Shown here: positions 19,401-31,034 of the stretch, piece after piece | How the letters are laid out: every line of letters begins with the position of its first letter | Position numbering within the stretch: the first letter of the stretch is position 1 | Program-made: the position numbers and the translations under genes | Assembly: GCF_052857255.1 (NCBI RefSeq) | Contig: NC_135497.1 | Coordinates: forward strand, 349,510,799-349,574,798 | Source of the DNA: Amblyomma americanum | Taxonomy: Eukaryota > Arthropoda > Arachnida > Ixodida > Ixodidae | Reading direction: 5' to 3' | Length of the DNA: 64,000 nucleotides | The notes under the pieces: generated by a model | What the model saw: only the letters and a program-made list of their open reading frames with translations | What the model was told of the DNA's origin: nothing | Database searches by the model: none

Positions 19401-22400
19401 AAGGCTTTGTTTGAAGCCCGCGCGAGGACTTTCATTGGACGGGTATAAGCGCTGCTGGCAATCGTTGAAAGCAAATATGCCTTCACGTTCGTCAATTCTG
19501 CGACCACACTAAGTTTCATCTGCTGGAGGAGAACACAGGCGTTGTACGGCGCAGCGTTTATGACTACGCGTCAGCTGTGAAGGCAACAAGCGGCAACAAC
19601 TTCTCACCTCGCTCCCCTTCTCCCTGCAACACTTGTAACCGCTTTCGCAATTTCGAACAAAACACCTGCATCCCATCTTATTCTAGCAAATTCCGAAGGA
19701 GGCCGCACGGCGCGTAGCAGCGCTGTTAGTATTACGGTCCTCGAACAGACACCGACAAGAACTGTTGCTGTTTGACTTAAGGGCCCAGAAATACGTCACG
19801 GCGTGCCCGCTGAAGCAAACACCTCTGTCGTCTGCTTGTCGTCTGCTTTGAGCGCGCGCCGACGAAGAGCGCGCCGGAGCCACCTGCCCGGGCGCTGCAT
19901 TTTTTTTTCGCTGCGGCTTCTACAACTCGCCGCATGGCGCCGCCACTGCATACGGCCCCGTCGGCGCATACAATTGTGACCTTATCTGGTAGCCTGCGCT
20001 CGCTCGCATTGACGGGAGTTTCACCCCCTAAATGGTCTTCGTAGTAAACTAGGAAGCGAAAAATACCGGACGACGGACAGAGTAAGGGACACAAAAAACA
20101 GGTTCACGGGCGCTTTTTGTGTCCCTTACTCTGTCCGTCGTCCGGTATTTCGCGCTTCCTAGTTTACAACATGCATCACCAACTAGCCCGGCAGCTTGCT
20201 CTCCTAAACGGTCTTCCTCCGTGCCTGAGACTAAGTGTTAGCACTTGCCACAGCACCAAGGTCAGAATAATTTAAATGTTTAAAATAACTGCAGAACCTA
20301 CACTTGGTAATTAACAGTGCAATGGCCATAGCGTGGCAGTGCTTAACAGCAGTACAGTGTGAAATTTAACTGCATGCAGTGCTCGTAACTGGTTTATCTA
20401 ATTTTATGTTTAGAATGCTACCGGCAAATAATTTCAGACAGTGGCTCTACTTTACTGGGCTTAGCAGAATTTTATGTGCGTACAATAACAAATGCTCAAA
20501 AATAAGAATAGCACATGAAAAAAACACTGCTGTTTGTGCTTATTTCACACAATATGCGCCCCTTGTAAGAGTGGAATGGTCACAAAATATGTCCTTCCAA
20601 AGCAACCAGATGCCCTTCACGGTGGAAGACCACCCTCAAAGACTAGTTTCTGTCTAATACTGAGCTGGCCTCGCGTGGTTTACGCACATGCCTCTCCTGT
20701 TCCTATCATTATGGGGCACGTGGCTACAACACAGGCACTGCTCCTGCACAACCTGCACTGACACCTAACATGTCAGTGATATTTTAGCTACCAGTGCATT
20801 TTGTGAAAGCAGTACTAGGAATATGTAAACTTCACATGGAAAAATATTGGTGATCATTAATATTATATGGGCCACCTTTGCATACCAAACTGAACCTATA
20901 AAGTAACTGCATGAGCGGCAAGAAATAAACACGCAACTGTTGAAGGGGAGAGCACGGTCTTGAACAAAAAATTTTAATAATGTAGTCATAATTATTAAAT
21001 CTTTATGGAACATGTATTTTTGCACGCTGATTATAAATATATCATTTCATTTTATGTAAAACAATTTCTTGAGAACTTATATAATTTTTATGCAAGTATT
21101 TTGCAAAGTGCTTTTAAGAAAATTTGCTGTGGGACACTCACTGAAATGTATGCCACTGGATTCTCTTGGCACCAAGGAATGCAATAAGGGCAAAATTATC
21201 ATCCTGGCTATCACAGAACTTGAGTTATAAGATACTGAAGCTGCCACTTCAGCAACGGGAATACACTTTTCTTCGCATTTCTGAAACGACAGCTTCAATC
21301 CCCTTTAACTTAAGTTCTATGTTAGGCAGGAAAATAATTTTTCCCTTAATGCAGTCCTTGTTACCAAGAGAATCCAATAGCACAAATCAGAAAATTTCCC
21401 GCAGCAAACTTTTTTCTAAACTGTTCACAAAATACATGCATAAAAATTATAAACGCACTGAAGGAATTGTTTTACATGAAATTAAATGACATATTTCGAA
21501 TCAGCTCACAAAAAAACATCTCTCTTGAAGAATTCGTTATTGTGACTTCATTAACAATTTTTTTTCTAATACCGGCTTCTCCTTTAAGCCTAGCCAAAAC
21601 TAATCCCATATACCTGTCATTAAACCACGAAAATAAAACACATATAGCTTACTGAATTTTAAAAGCACTGGTAAAGACAAAGTACAGAAGTGAATGGGAA
21701 AAGCACTTCCTTTTCTCTGTCCTTACCTGTGCAGTCAAAATTCGGTGCGCTAATTTCGCAAACATTGTGAAGCATCTATATTGTTTACGCATGATAATTC
21801 TGTGGAAGGGTGCACAGCTGAAAAGCAGAAACAGAAATATGAGACACCCACTTGCAAAGAAATTCAAGTGAAATCGAAGAAAATGTGTACTGAAGAAATC
21901 GTTCAATACCCGTGAAAGAACATCCAATACTGTACATATGCGAGTAAGGGCCGCACTTGTGTAGCCTACGTAAAGGCATCTAGGCGCCAGATATAACGTC
22001 CGTTTGATTCACCCGCACCGTTTGAACTAGTTCCCTTGTTGTTACACGTCGCCTTTTGCCACTTCGACCTTGGCAGCACACCGTTCTTTTCAAGCAAGTG
22101 CAAATGGCGCACACACTCAGTTCAGAAAAACTGTATCATAGCAACAGATGACAGACTCACTGAGTGCAAGTACGTATGAACGACACCGACACACCAAAGC
22201 AGTAAGCCACCAAATGTTCTGCACTGGGTCCCAAGGTAGTAGATAACGACATGTGGTAGCAGGTAACGACATGACATGTGGGAAAAACAACATTTTAAAG
22301 GCACCGACAAGAGTGTGAATGCCATGCAAGGGGCGGAAAAGACACTTGCAATCAAAATTCCTCTATGGTCGTTGCCAGTAAGCTGCAGTTCCCATCTTTT

Positions 22401-25384
22401 TTTTTCTATAAAGCAGCGAACAAAACCGTATACAGAGAAACGCAAATACTTTATAAACCATGACAGCAAGCCAGAGGCAGAAATTTTGCATGAACTCTGC
22501 ACTTTGGATTTCATTTGTTTAGAAGCAGTGCTGCACCGCTCCTGTACTGCTGAACTCTCCCTGCACGAGCGCGGTACTTTTTTGCACTGCCATGAACTAG
22601 TTCACATTAATGTGCACTGATATCGCACAGCATTCAGGTATTTTTTTATTTCGGCTCCATCAAAATAAAGCTGATGTCGCTGGGATTCCTCCTGCATCTT
22701 TGAGACCAGCAGCTGAATGCCAAAGCCACTGATCCACCACAACAGCTGTTATCCAGCGTCCCATAGTGTTTTTAGAGGCATCAAAAGGTCAGCAGTACCC
22801 GATGTGGTGGACCGGTACATGAACTTCTACCTCCTCAAAAACGACCTGCTCTCTCATTATGCCACAGTTCCTCAATACTCTCTGCCCTACAGCAAACGCT
22901 GCCCTCACCCCCAAAGACAACGCTTGGTTCTTTAGTTTCTGTTTCATTTTAGATTTTGTTTCTTTGAGCAATTACCTGTGGACTAAAAAGTTCCTTTATG
23001 AGCACCCAGTGATTTCTTGCAGCATGACAAATGCTGCTCAGTTTGGCTTGTGACATTTTCGTGTTTGTTTTGCTTTCTTTTTTATAACCTTTGTTCCTTG
23101 AATAAAGATTTCCAGGTGCAAGTGAATGCTGGTGCCATCTGCTGCTTTTATGTCACGCAGTCTTATTTGTGCTGCTATAGTCAGTATGGACAAGTATCAA
23201 CTTGGTAAACATTGAACACTGGTGACTATGCTACTCCCACAGATGAAACAGCAAGCAGTTCTTAAAGCCACATTTCACAAGACAGAAAATTTAGGTGCTT
23301 TCACCTTTCCACTCTCTGTCACAGTGCAAACACCCTGGGCTGGTTGTGGTCCTGCTAAAGGTGTTCCAGCAGGCACTGCTCCTTGAAAAGCCGGCATGTC
23401 CGCACACAAGAACGGCAGTGGTCCTGCTGCAGGCATTCCAGCAGGCACTGGTGCAAAGTCTGCTTCTTGTGATGACATCACCGATGTCGCGGCTCCTTGA
23501 AAAGCCTGCATGTCTGCATGCAAGGACGGAAAAACACAAGGTTGCTCTTCACCCAGTAGGGATTAAAACACAATTAATCTAGTACAGTAGCAGCTGCATT
23601 TCATACAATTTATGCTGCAATTATTGCCCTCAGCCTTGAAGAATGTCAAATGAATAATTAGATTATTCTTTTGTTACACAGACATGCAAGATAGACACAA
23701 TTTTATCCATTGCCAAACTGAAACAGGCCTCTTGAAATGAGGAACAGCAACCCAAGACGCACAGCACAGCGGGAGCAGCATTTATGGCAAGATAGCTAGC
23801 TACCATATTAGTGCTTGCGTGTAATGTTCAGCAAAGAAAAGTGAAATGCTGTTATTTCTGGCGGTCGACTTCACCATCCTGCTTATGTTCAAAGCAGGTT
23901 AGCGGCACTGCCCACTGGCCTCCAATTTAGTATTACCAGCTGCATCCACCCTCTCCCAAATATTTGCTGGTCTCATCTGCAATGTTTATCTTTTCTTGGA
24001 ATCTTTTTCATAAGTAGCAATGGACCACTGGACCACTCATCACCTGTCGTCCACACAATAAGTATTGCTCAATTCTTCATGATTTAAACTAGAACACTAT
24101 AGTCGCGTTTGTGCCGGGTCCACACTACTCTCTGTCTCTTATCGTTACACCTACAGGACGTTGCACATCCACTGCTGCAGCTGGGAGTCGCACTGCTGAA
24201 CACTCTTAAGTTTAAGCCACATGCAACACAAGGACAATTGGCACAGCGGCCACAATAGCCAACTTGGCAAGTCTCTGTAAGCGACACGCGAAGACCATAG
24301 GCTGGAATCCCACAGGCAGCATGTGGTTATCTTTTCTTCTGCTTCCTACTCATTCAGCTCTCAGGTGAAAAAATTACTACGCTATGAATGTCCCATTAAC
24401 ATCATTATTAATAATTTAAAAGCATTCCCGTATGCATTATTTGGTTTCAATGAAAGTTCGCTTTCGTCCTATGTATGTTGTAATGAGCTCCTCATTTCTA
24501 TACCCTTCGCTGTTCATTCTGTCAGGTTATTCTTGCAGCTTGAAAAACAGGCCATAGACTTGCTGTGCACTGAAGACAATGCGCATGGTGGTAGGTTAAG
24601 GACTCTGCAACAATGTCACTGACAATAACAGATATTGGACATGATTCCAGAGTGCTCCATATGACTTTCCATACCTTCCTCAGCTGATGACCACGCATTC
24701 TGCACTTCAGGTGAAGGCAGTGAGGGCACAGGTGTGACTGCGCTCGGTGGCCTGTCTTCAGCGGCTTTATCAAGGATGGCAATGCTTGCCTCGTTGCTCA
24801 CTCGAGCAGCTGTTGAAAAAAAAACGTTAATGATTTTAGACTTCCTGCCCACCAAGTTCATCATTTCTTCTTCTTTCGTCATACTTTCTCATCAGGTCAT
24901 TCATCTAAGTTCCACTAAGAACACGAGGTACATATGTAGCCACAGTTCACATATCCACTGTGAAGCAGACGTTACAATCGTTAAAAGCATGTAGTTTAAA
25001 ACTGCATTTCTGCAACCAATGAGCAATGTAATAAACATGCAAAATTTTTAACACTAGCTTTCCCAAAAAGACGTGCGTTTTTATAATGCACTGGTGTATA
25101 TTTAGAACAATGTAGCTTACGGGGAAAAAAGTAATCACTTATAGGCCGCAAGAAGTGGTATCCAGTTTAAGAAGGGTGCACACTGCCATACAAGACTAAC
25201 CTGGAACTGAAAGGCATTTCAAAAGTTGCTCCTGCAGCTTCATGTTCAAATGCCGGAGCTTTGAATTTCCTTTTTTTACGGCTTCCAGTTCCTCTTTCAG
25301 CTCTCTATTTTCTTGTACTGCCAGAATTTCTTCATTTGCACGTTTTTTGGCAGCCAGTCTCATCTCCTTGACCTTTTTTCTTGA
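16269..25384 (-). CDS. BEN-domain protein gene, five 3' exons
   Basis: Five minus-strand exons join without breaking the frame: 25201-25384, 24675-24809, 23305-23513, 18755-18980 and 16269-16408. All introns are GT-AG and the phases match at every junction, giving 297 codons and a stop. The product has a charged coiled coil, a Ser/Pro-rich linker, an Ala/Gly/Pro-rich segment with a duplicated module, and a complete C-terminal BEN domain. BEN domains bind DNA and recruit chromatin factors, so a nuclear DNA-binding role is inferred. The 5' exons were not found with confidence. No frame damage is visible, unlike nearby transposon genes, suggesting either an active host gene or a gene carried by a young element. 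The introns hold SINEs and a Tigger-like element. Confidence 0.8.
16823..18002 (+). mobile_element. Tigger/pogo-like DNA transposon remnant
   Basis: It starts CAGTAGCCGACGGGTAATTC and its right end, read on the minus strand, starts CAGTTGCCAACCGATTTTTC. These are imperfect terminal inverted repeats with several TTCGGAC repeats inward on both sides. The right end is followed by TA. The interior holds a weak frame reading VPPGPSMKRGKYSTKRRDL at about 17725-17790, like a Tigger transposase N-terminus, but nothing longer survives. A SINE is inserted at 17217-17526. It lies in the last part of the large BEN gene intron. Confidence 0.55.
17217..17526 (-). mobile_element. tRNA-headed SINE, long-tail family (type B)
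   Basis: On the minus strand it begins with a tRNA-like head with a GGTTCGATCCCG-type B box (about 17460-17475) and ends with a body finishing GCGCCATTTCCTTTCC...CCAATTTTCA. The same 3' end recurs at 36895, 58350 and 58371, which defines a family distinct from the Ruka-like one. Confidence 0.8.
18340..18579 (-). mobile_element. Ruka-like tRNA-derived SINE
   Basis: Minus-strand copy. The head reads GTTGGCTGAGTGGTTATGG (A box) and GGTTCGATCCCGGCC (B box). The body has TTCGATG, ACGTTAAAGATCCCCAGGTG and the terminal GGGTTTAACG...ATAAACCAAACC. It is in the large BEN intron. The plus copy at 28713 and the one at 37646 match it closely. Confidence 0.9.
18755..18980 (-). CDS. BEN gene exon: main part of the BEN domain
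   Basis: Acceptor TTCCCTGCAG, donor GG/GTAATTAC. The translation starts VPLANGFEISKEAYDTLMAL, then DSLFVKRAATTLWSTEVLAQ and KPLTPLKVDTIR. The pattern of a helix before DSLF, VLA-RS-TG in the middle and LTP-K near the end matches BEN domains. Its 226 bases are 75 codons plus one, which the last exon completes. Confidence 0.85.
20044..20167. repeat. Near-perfect 54-bp inverted repeat (hairpin)
   Basis: Arms of 54 bases beginning GTAAACTAGGAAGCG pair with about two mismatches around a 16-base loop. They include ATACCGGACGACGGACAGAG and AAGGGACACAAAAA. It is in a BEN intron and would fold in a transcript of either strand. Confidence 0.9.
22616..22745 (-). mobile_element. Degenerate type-B SINE fragment
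   Basis: The minus-strand order of a tRNA-like head (GGTGGATCAGTGGCTTTGG), a damaged B box, a body start like TTTGATGGAGCCGAAAT and a ...GCTGTGCGATATC stretch follows the type-B SINE. The 3' body is lost. Confidence 0.5.
23305..23513 (-). CDS. BEN gene exon with duplicated Ala/Gly/Pro module
   Basis: Acceptor CCTTGCATGCAG, donor AAG/GTGAAAGC. Its 209 bases plus the carried base give exactly 70 codons. Two similar modules occur: DMQAFQGA...VPAGMPAAGPLP and DMPAFQGAVPAGTPLAGPQP. The segment is probably disordered and links the coiled coil to the BEN domain. Confidence 0.75.
23514..24674 (-). other. BEN intron, nothing recognised
   Basis: No repeat or alternative exon could be supported. Confidence 0.4.
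24675..24809 (-). CDS. BEN gene exon, Ser/Pro-rich linker
   Basis: Acceptor with a T-rich tract ending TTCAACAG, donor GGAAG/GTATGG. It reads AARVSNEASIAILDKAAEDR and then PPSAVTPVPSLPSPEVQNAW. 135 bases, with phases matching both neighbouring exons. Confidence 0.75.
25201..25384 (-). CDS. BEN gene exon, coiled coil
   Basis: Acceptor CTTCAATTCCAG, donor CCAG/GTTAGTC. It begins SRKKVKEMRLAAKKRANEEI and continues with a heptad-rich Leu/Glu/Lys stretch ending LQEQLLKCLSVP. A basic start plus coiled coil suggests nuclear localisation and dimerisation. 184 bases, phase 0 at the start. Confidence 0.75.
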
Positions 25385-28197
25385 CTGGAATTGAAGCATG
25401 GATATAACCAATATAAATCCAGCAAATGTATATCATGCACAAGTTATTACACTTCGTATATAATCAGCATACTTTTTTTTCAGACCAATTTGACCACTGC
25501 CTCCTCAATTTGTTTCATCCACTTGCCACGAGTACATTCGGATTTTTCTCATCCATAACATCGTACTGTTGGCCGCAGAAGTTTGCGGGGTCTAAGATGC
25601 GTGGCAGAGCGAAGCAAAGCTGCATTGTTGTGTGATCTGCCATCACAGAGCATGGCGTTGAGGCTCACATGAACCTCGACACCACACCTCTACGGCAGAT
25701 GGTACAGGAATAGTTTTGCAGATCCTGCAAACTTTTGCGTCTGGCAGTTCATGCTCATGATACAGGTTAAGTATGGCAACGCCACAAAGAGTGCACATGA
25801 CCGTAGACAGGACTGCAATCAATATGTCTTTGATGCGACTGTAAAGCTGGTATAATCAATGTCAAGTCCTTCACGAATGCAAGCTAAAGCTGCTTCTCAC
25901 TTGGTTGCTCTTTACAGCAGCAACTTAAGTGGTCCGTAAGAACAAACAGCTATGTCATACAATAATTTGCCACATCCATTTCGAAGTTTAGATGCACGAA
26001 ACAAACAAATCCGAGAAAAATGAATTACATCACTCAGATAAGCTTTTCCTACAACTGCATGACCTTTTTATTAGCTGTGATCATACATGCACCTTCATCG
26101 CTACATGCAGCTTGCTCAAAGACTTGCACATATTTCAATAATTCAACACTAGCCAACATCCCCGTAAAATAGACAAAAAGAGTAAACATATTCAGAACGG
26201 ACAGGAGCAGAGCAAATGGCCCAGCAGTGGCATCAATGAAAATTGCATATACCTGGGTTGCACAGAGGTCATTGCTACCGCCATGTTTGAGATTATATGG
26301 ATGTCTGAAACCTGCACATTTTTATAATTCATTTTTCATTACCTGCCCAATCTCCATTGCAGCTCAGCCTTGGGCTCCATTGTGGCGCCCAAGACATCGC
26401 ATGAAATTTATTTGTAGGAGGTATTCACTGAGGCCGCGCTGCCAAACGGCACGAGCGTCGTCATGGCAAGCGCGCCATGTTTGCGGTCGTTTCACGCCAG
26501 CTCGCGCTGTGTCGCGGTACACCGTGAGGTAGCCGGCCTGAATTGTTAGTGATCTATAACCCCTTTTCACGTTGTTAAATGCGTCAACATCCATTTTTCT
26601 TTGTGGAACACATATTGTGCTTGAAGACTGCAGTAGACTTCTTGTGTGCCACGATATCACCAAGCTGCGCCTGCCACAACTCGGCAGCAAAACTGGCGAG
26701 CTGCACTACACGCAAGAATGTACATGACTTGCAGCTTTTAATATCAGCTGATAACTGTCACCTACTCATGCAGGTCACATCGTGGATGAACAGCACATTA
26801 TTAATTACCCAGATTCCGAAACTGGCGCCTCAGAAACTCATCTTTCCAGCGGCTGCAGTCCGCGAGCTACGGAAGCTTCACAGACAATGTTTCAGCATAA
26901 AGGCAAAGCGTCACAGCTGCTCTATTTACGCAACAGAACGGTCGAGAAAATGCTGTCATGCACTTGCAACTCGAGCGGCAGACCTAACGAGAATGTTTTG
27001 CAGTTTTGAATGTAGCAGCGTAGCACTGCTTCGAATGCACAAGACCTAGAATCTAGGCCGCTTCACATCAATACGACGTGCAGCGATTCTGCTCCATTTT
27101 GTAGTAACGCATCACTTTCGGCAGATAGAGACAAGTTAGCGTAGCTAAACAAACCCCCCGGACGTCATTATTACTCTCCTCTCCAAAAGACGCACTACAG
27201 CCAACGGCTCCCTCTGTACGGCTCTTGAGCTCGCGCACTTGTTAAGCAATTGCACCCTCTCTAGATTTGTATGCTTTAATTCTTTGACCTGTCGGTAAAC
27301 TTAAGCCGTGCACAAGGTGGGCCTCGATGTCAGTGAATTCATCGCGCAGCAGCAGTCCTGTACGTCGCACGGCACGCAAGCACCTCCGCATTCCTACGGG
27401 TTGACGTTTTCACAGCGTAGAAACTTTTTAGCGTGCCCGCTCTTTTCTGTTACGCACAATTCACGAAGTACCCACTGAGTCACATGGTGGTACCGGTCAG
27501 ACAGAAATTATCTCTGGCAAGACGGCAATACAACACATATCACATCACCAGCGAGTTAAATGCTGGGGCTGGGTGCGCTGACCGCACGCGCGGCACCAAA
27601 CATGGCGAACGCCGCGCCGGCCACTAGCACCCCTTGCGGATGACGCCTTGTGAACACATAAGTTCTGAAGGGAGCATGCAACTGCCCATACACACATTTT
27701 CTGGTGGTCCCTGGCGCTTCAGCTTTGCACGCTGCGCTTTATCTGAAATAAATGCGCCTATTTCTTCTTTGGAGTCTGAAACAAATTTGAATGAACACGG
27801 TTGTTTCTATACTGATGAAGTTGCACCTTTAGAAAATCAACAGATGTTGTAGTAATGACGAGGCCACAACAACACTCATGATGCTACGTCTAACACTCGT
27901 ATGCTTGTATTTTCAAGTGACCACATATTTAATGTTCAGCTTGTTCGCAATGATGAGGTAAAATTTTTAAAAGCGCGGAAAAGATGAGAAGACAACATGA
28001 GTGCACGGAATGCAGCATAGGAGTCGCTGATATAATGCAGTTTACATCGTAATACTACAACCCCAGAGAGGCAAATGCTGCACAGCTTTACAGTGTGTGT
28101 AAACACACAGAACTAAGAATAAAACAGTTCTAATAATCCTGGCCTCTCTCTAAAAAACAAATCTCCATGAAACTTTGGTACATCGAACATCAAACAT
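25385..28197. other. Region expected to hold the BEN gene 5' exons
   Basis: One candidate first coding exon on the minus strand reads MEPKAELQWRLG (about 26341-26378), has a good start context and a GT donor, but no in-frame partner exon was found before 25384. No other gene or repeat family was recognised. Confidence 0.25.
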
Positions 28198-28355
28198 GCA
28201 TTACACTTCCAGCACACAGCTGGTGAAAAGAAAGCGGAAGAGGAGGAAAAAATGTTATAAATGTTAGAAAATGTGTGCATTACACTTCCAGCACACAGGT
28301 GGTGAAAAGAAAGCGGAAGAGGAGGAAAAAATGTTAGAAATGTTAGAAAATGTGT
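28198..28355 (+). repeat. 79-bp tandem duplication
   Basis: Two adjacent 79-bp copies starting GCATTACACTTCCAGCACAC, with only two base differences. Confidence 0.92.
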
Positions 28356-28702
28356 GAGGTCAATAACAACAACAACAACGCTCACAACGTGTGGTTGGGC
28401 TAGTCGGTGCAGATTCGACAACATAAAAGGGAAAACAGCGTTGACACGGTACATGAAGAAGGAGCGCCCTTTGTGTTGAATCGTGCGCCCCGAGCGAACC
28501 CACGTGAGCAGAAGTTGTGCGGCTATAGTTCACGGCACAGGGAGGTAAACACTTTCATCAGGCTTTCAGGACAGTTCACTTACCTGACATGTGGAGTATT
28601 TTGGCGTCGTAATAGCCTCCGCTAGTTTTTTTGTCGCCTTCCCAGTAAACACTGCAGATTTCCCCCGCGTTAAAATCGTGCACATCGGCCGAGCGCAACC
28701 CT

Positions 28703-28963
28703 TTTACGTTACAGCCACCGCGGTGGCTGAGTGGTTATGGCGCTCGGCTGCCGGCCCGAAAGACGCGGGTTCGATCCCGGCCGCGGCGGTCGAGTTTCGA
28801 TGGAGGCGAAATTCTACAGGCCCGTGTACTGTGCGATGTCAGTGCACGTTAAAGAACCCCAGGTGGTCGAAATTTCCGGAGCCCTTCACTACGGCGTCTC
28901 TCATAGAATGAAATGCTTTGGGACGTTAAAGCCCTATAAACCAAAACCGAACATTTACGTTAC
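28703..28963 (+). mobile_element. Ruka-like SINE with target-site duplication
   Basis: The SINE proper is 28713-28953: a tRNA-like head (GGTGGCTGAGTGGTTATGG, GGTTCGATCCCGGCC), then the body with ACGTTAAAGAACCCCAGGTG and the tail ATAAACCAAAACC. TTTACGTTAC at 28703-28712 repeats at 28954-28963, which marks the insertion exactly. Confidence 0.93.
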
Positions 28964-30914
28964 GCGACTTCGCGATTTTTTTCACGTCATCCTCTAAGAA
29001 TTTTACGTACACGCAGTACTCCATGGCTGTAATTACACGCTGGCTCTACACACTGGAGACCAATGGCACAAAAACAAACCATGAAGTACTGGAAGTACCA
29101 CGTGTGCAAAGTTGCGTAACCTCAGTGCGCCCACGCCGCCCAGGCTCGCTGCCTAGCTCATAGTTTAGGCTCCTAGGAGTGGCGCTGTAATCTTGACAGA
29201 TTTACACACAAAAGAGCATATTACGATTTGTTTAGTCTTTCTTCCTGAGATCTTAGGTTAACAGGTACGGTAAGACATTATCATTTCTCTTCATCGTCTA
29301 GATTAAATGTGAAGAAAGACCTGTCGTCTTGAGACGCGCATGTATGCCAACTCCCCGTATGTAAAATCAAGATATTGGCAGTCCGCGCCACATTTTCTGG
29401 TGTAAACAAACCGCAAAATAAGCCATTTAATCTACCGGACGTTTTTTTTTAGGGATTTCTTCTTTGCTGGCTGTCGGTTGATGATGAAAACAGAGACGGA
29501 AGATTTTCGTCTCCGGCGCCCATTCAAGATGAAAAACACTTTTTCGGTTGAATTTCTTGCTGGAGGGACGTTTTCTAGCTGGCGGTGGGAGAGATTAAAG
29601 ATGGGGTGAACTGGAATTTTTCAGCAAAAATTGTTCAAGATGAACATGATTCCCGGTGAATGGAATTTTCTAGCTGGATACAGATATGTGATTCCTGTTC
29701 GAACAGAACTGTTTCCAGGTGGATGGGCATGATTTATTGTTCGGCAATCCAGCTGGTAATGAAAATTTAATTGCAGACAACCCAGAGTGCCACGTCCAGC
29801 CTATATCTACATACAGGCCGCTATGTAGGGCACTGCAAACAATTCACTGCCAGCTTCGCACCATTGAATAAATATATATAAGCATCGCCTACAATGAACC
29901 ACAAATATAGGTCACATATTTCACGTTTCCATATTCGAACCTATAGAGGAAATGCACGCGTGATGCTTCAACTCAAATTTTGGTCGATGTTTACATTTAG
30001 AAGAGCTTTTTTGGCGAAACAGAAAATCTGCGTTCATTTTATACGAAAAGCTATAAGTAGGCGCTTCCTATAGGCTTTTCGTAAAATAAACCAATAAACT
30101 CGAGGATGGATTTTAGTAGAAATTTAGGGCGCACTCTCACCTCCCCCCACCAATAAAGTTACATACAGTAAGAGCATGCCGAACCCCATGTTTTCAACAG
30201 AAAATGCACAAGACATGCACATGCCAAATGAGCCCTCGCCCAGCGATTTCGATATCGCATCAGTGATATCGAAAGGCGTATGAAAGGGATTGCGAACGAA
30301 GCGAAGTGGAAATGTTGCAGGTGTCCGAATATGGCGTGGCATGAAATACAGGGCTTATTGGAATTTCACATGTGACAACCGTGCAGGATCCCATTTTTCA
30401 CGGGAAAATTAAGTCCTAGCAATGCATCATTCCATGGAGAAATTTTTCTCTCCTCCATGCATGGTGCAATTCGTTCGCACGTGTTTTTTTAACCGCAAAT
30501 GAGACCACCTGCCCCTTCTCCCTGACCTCTTTCTGTAATCGCGCCCCTTTTATGAGGATGCATGTTCATGAGTGACTCATAAATACTGTCCTGCACACAG
30601 ATTTACATCTACTGCGAGGAACTGTCATTTATGCCTGTATTAAAGAAAAATATTATGATTTTGAGAGTCCAGTTGTGCGAAGTGGCGGCGTGGTGGTTAC
30701 GTAACTGTGGAGGCCGAGACCGCGCCACCGTGAGCCACTACCGCAGCCGCCGCAGTCTTTTTCTATGGTATCTCGGCTCCGTTGAGTGCTGCTGTTCATC
30801 TGTGCCGCCTTTCTGGACGTGTACTTGAGCAAGCCAGCGCTATTAGTTACTGTTAGCTGCGGTACTGGGTCCGAAGGCTTTCTTTTACAAGCAGGCCGCA
30901 TACTTTATCGCAGC
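28964..30914. other. Central non-coding region between divergent genes
   Basis: No gene is seen. A small hairpin lies at 30037-30088 (arms TTATACGAAAAGCTATA / CCTATAGGCTTTTCGTAA). 29.4-29.8 kb repeats the short phrase TTTTCTAGCTGG. If the BEN gene and the tnp2-like gene belong together, this is where a shared promoter region would be. Confidence 0.3.
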
Positions 30915-31034
30915 ATGCCTCCTAAAAAACGGTACCTTGCTTATTTTGAGCCCGGCACGTCGTCTGCGAAAGTTCCGCGACAAACCACGTGGAGCCAGCG
31001 GCAAAGGAAACCATCGAATGGTGAAGCTTCAGAG
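30915..31034 (+). pseudogene. Exon 1 of the tnp2-like transposase
   Basis: A 40-codon basic segment from ATG to a GAG/GTCAGC donor. The donor is weak. It joins in phase 0 to the exon beginning at 31720. A C homopolymer (31140-31155) lies in the following intron. Confidence 0.5.

Larger units (their letters stand above)
18981..23304 (-). other. Large BEN intron, 4.3 kb, no further gene
   Basis: Apart from the hairpin at 20044-20167 and a degenerate SINE near 22616-22745, nothing is recognisable. A plus-strand frame at 22717-22935 looks somewhat protein-like but matches no family I know. Confidence 0.5.

Noticed and set aside
22717..22935. 72-codon plus-strand frame with protein-like composition
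   Set aside because: No motif, no splice partner, and it lies in a minus-strand intron.
26341..26378. Candidate first exon of the BEN gene (MEPKAELQWRLG)
   Set aside because: Good start context and donor, but joining it to the only nearby acceptor-flanked segment gives an early stop. Kept only as a note.
28113..28454. 113-codon minus-strand frame
   Set aside because: It reads through the 79-bp tandem duplication and has a low-complexity translation.
28713..28790. tRNA gene-like sequence with A and B boxes (also at 37646 and, on the minus strand, at 18500 and 17470)
   Set aside because: Each is followed by the same SINE body and flanked, where clear, by target duplications, so these are SINE heads and not tRNA genes.
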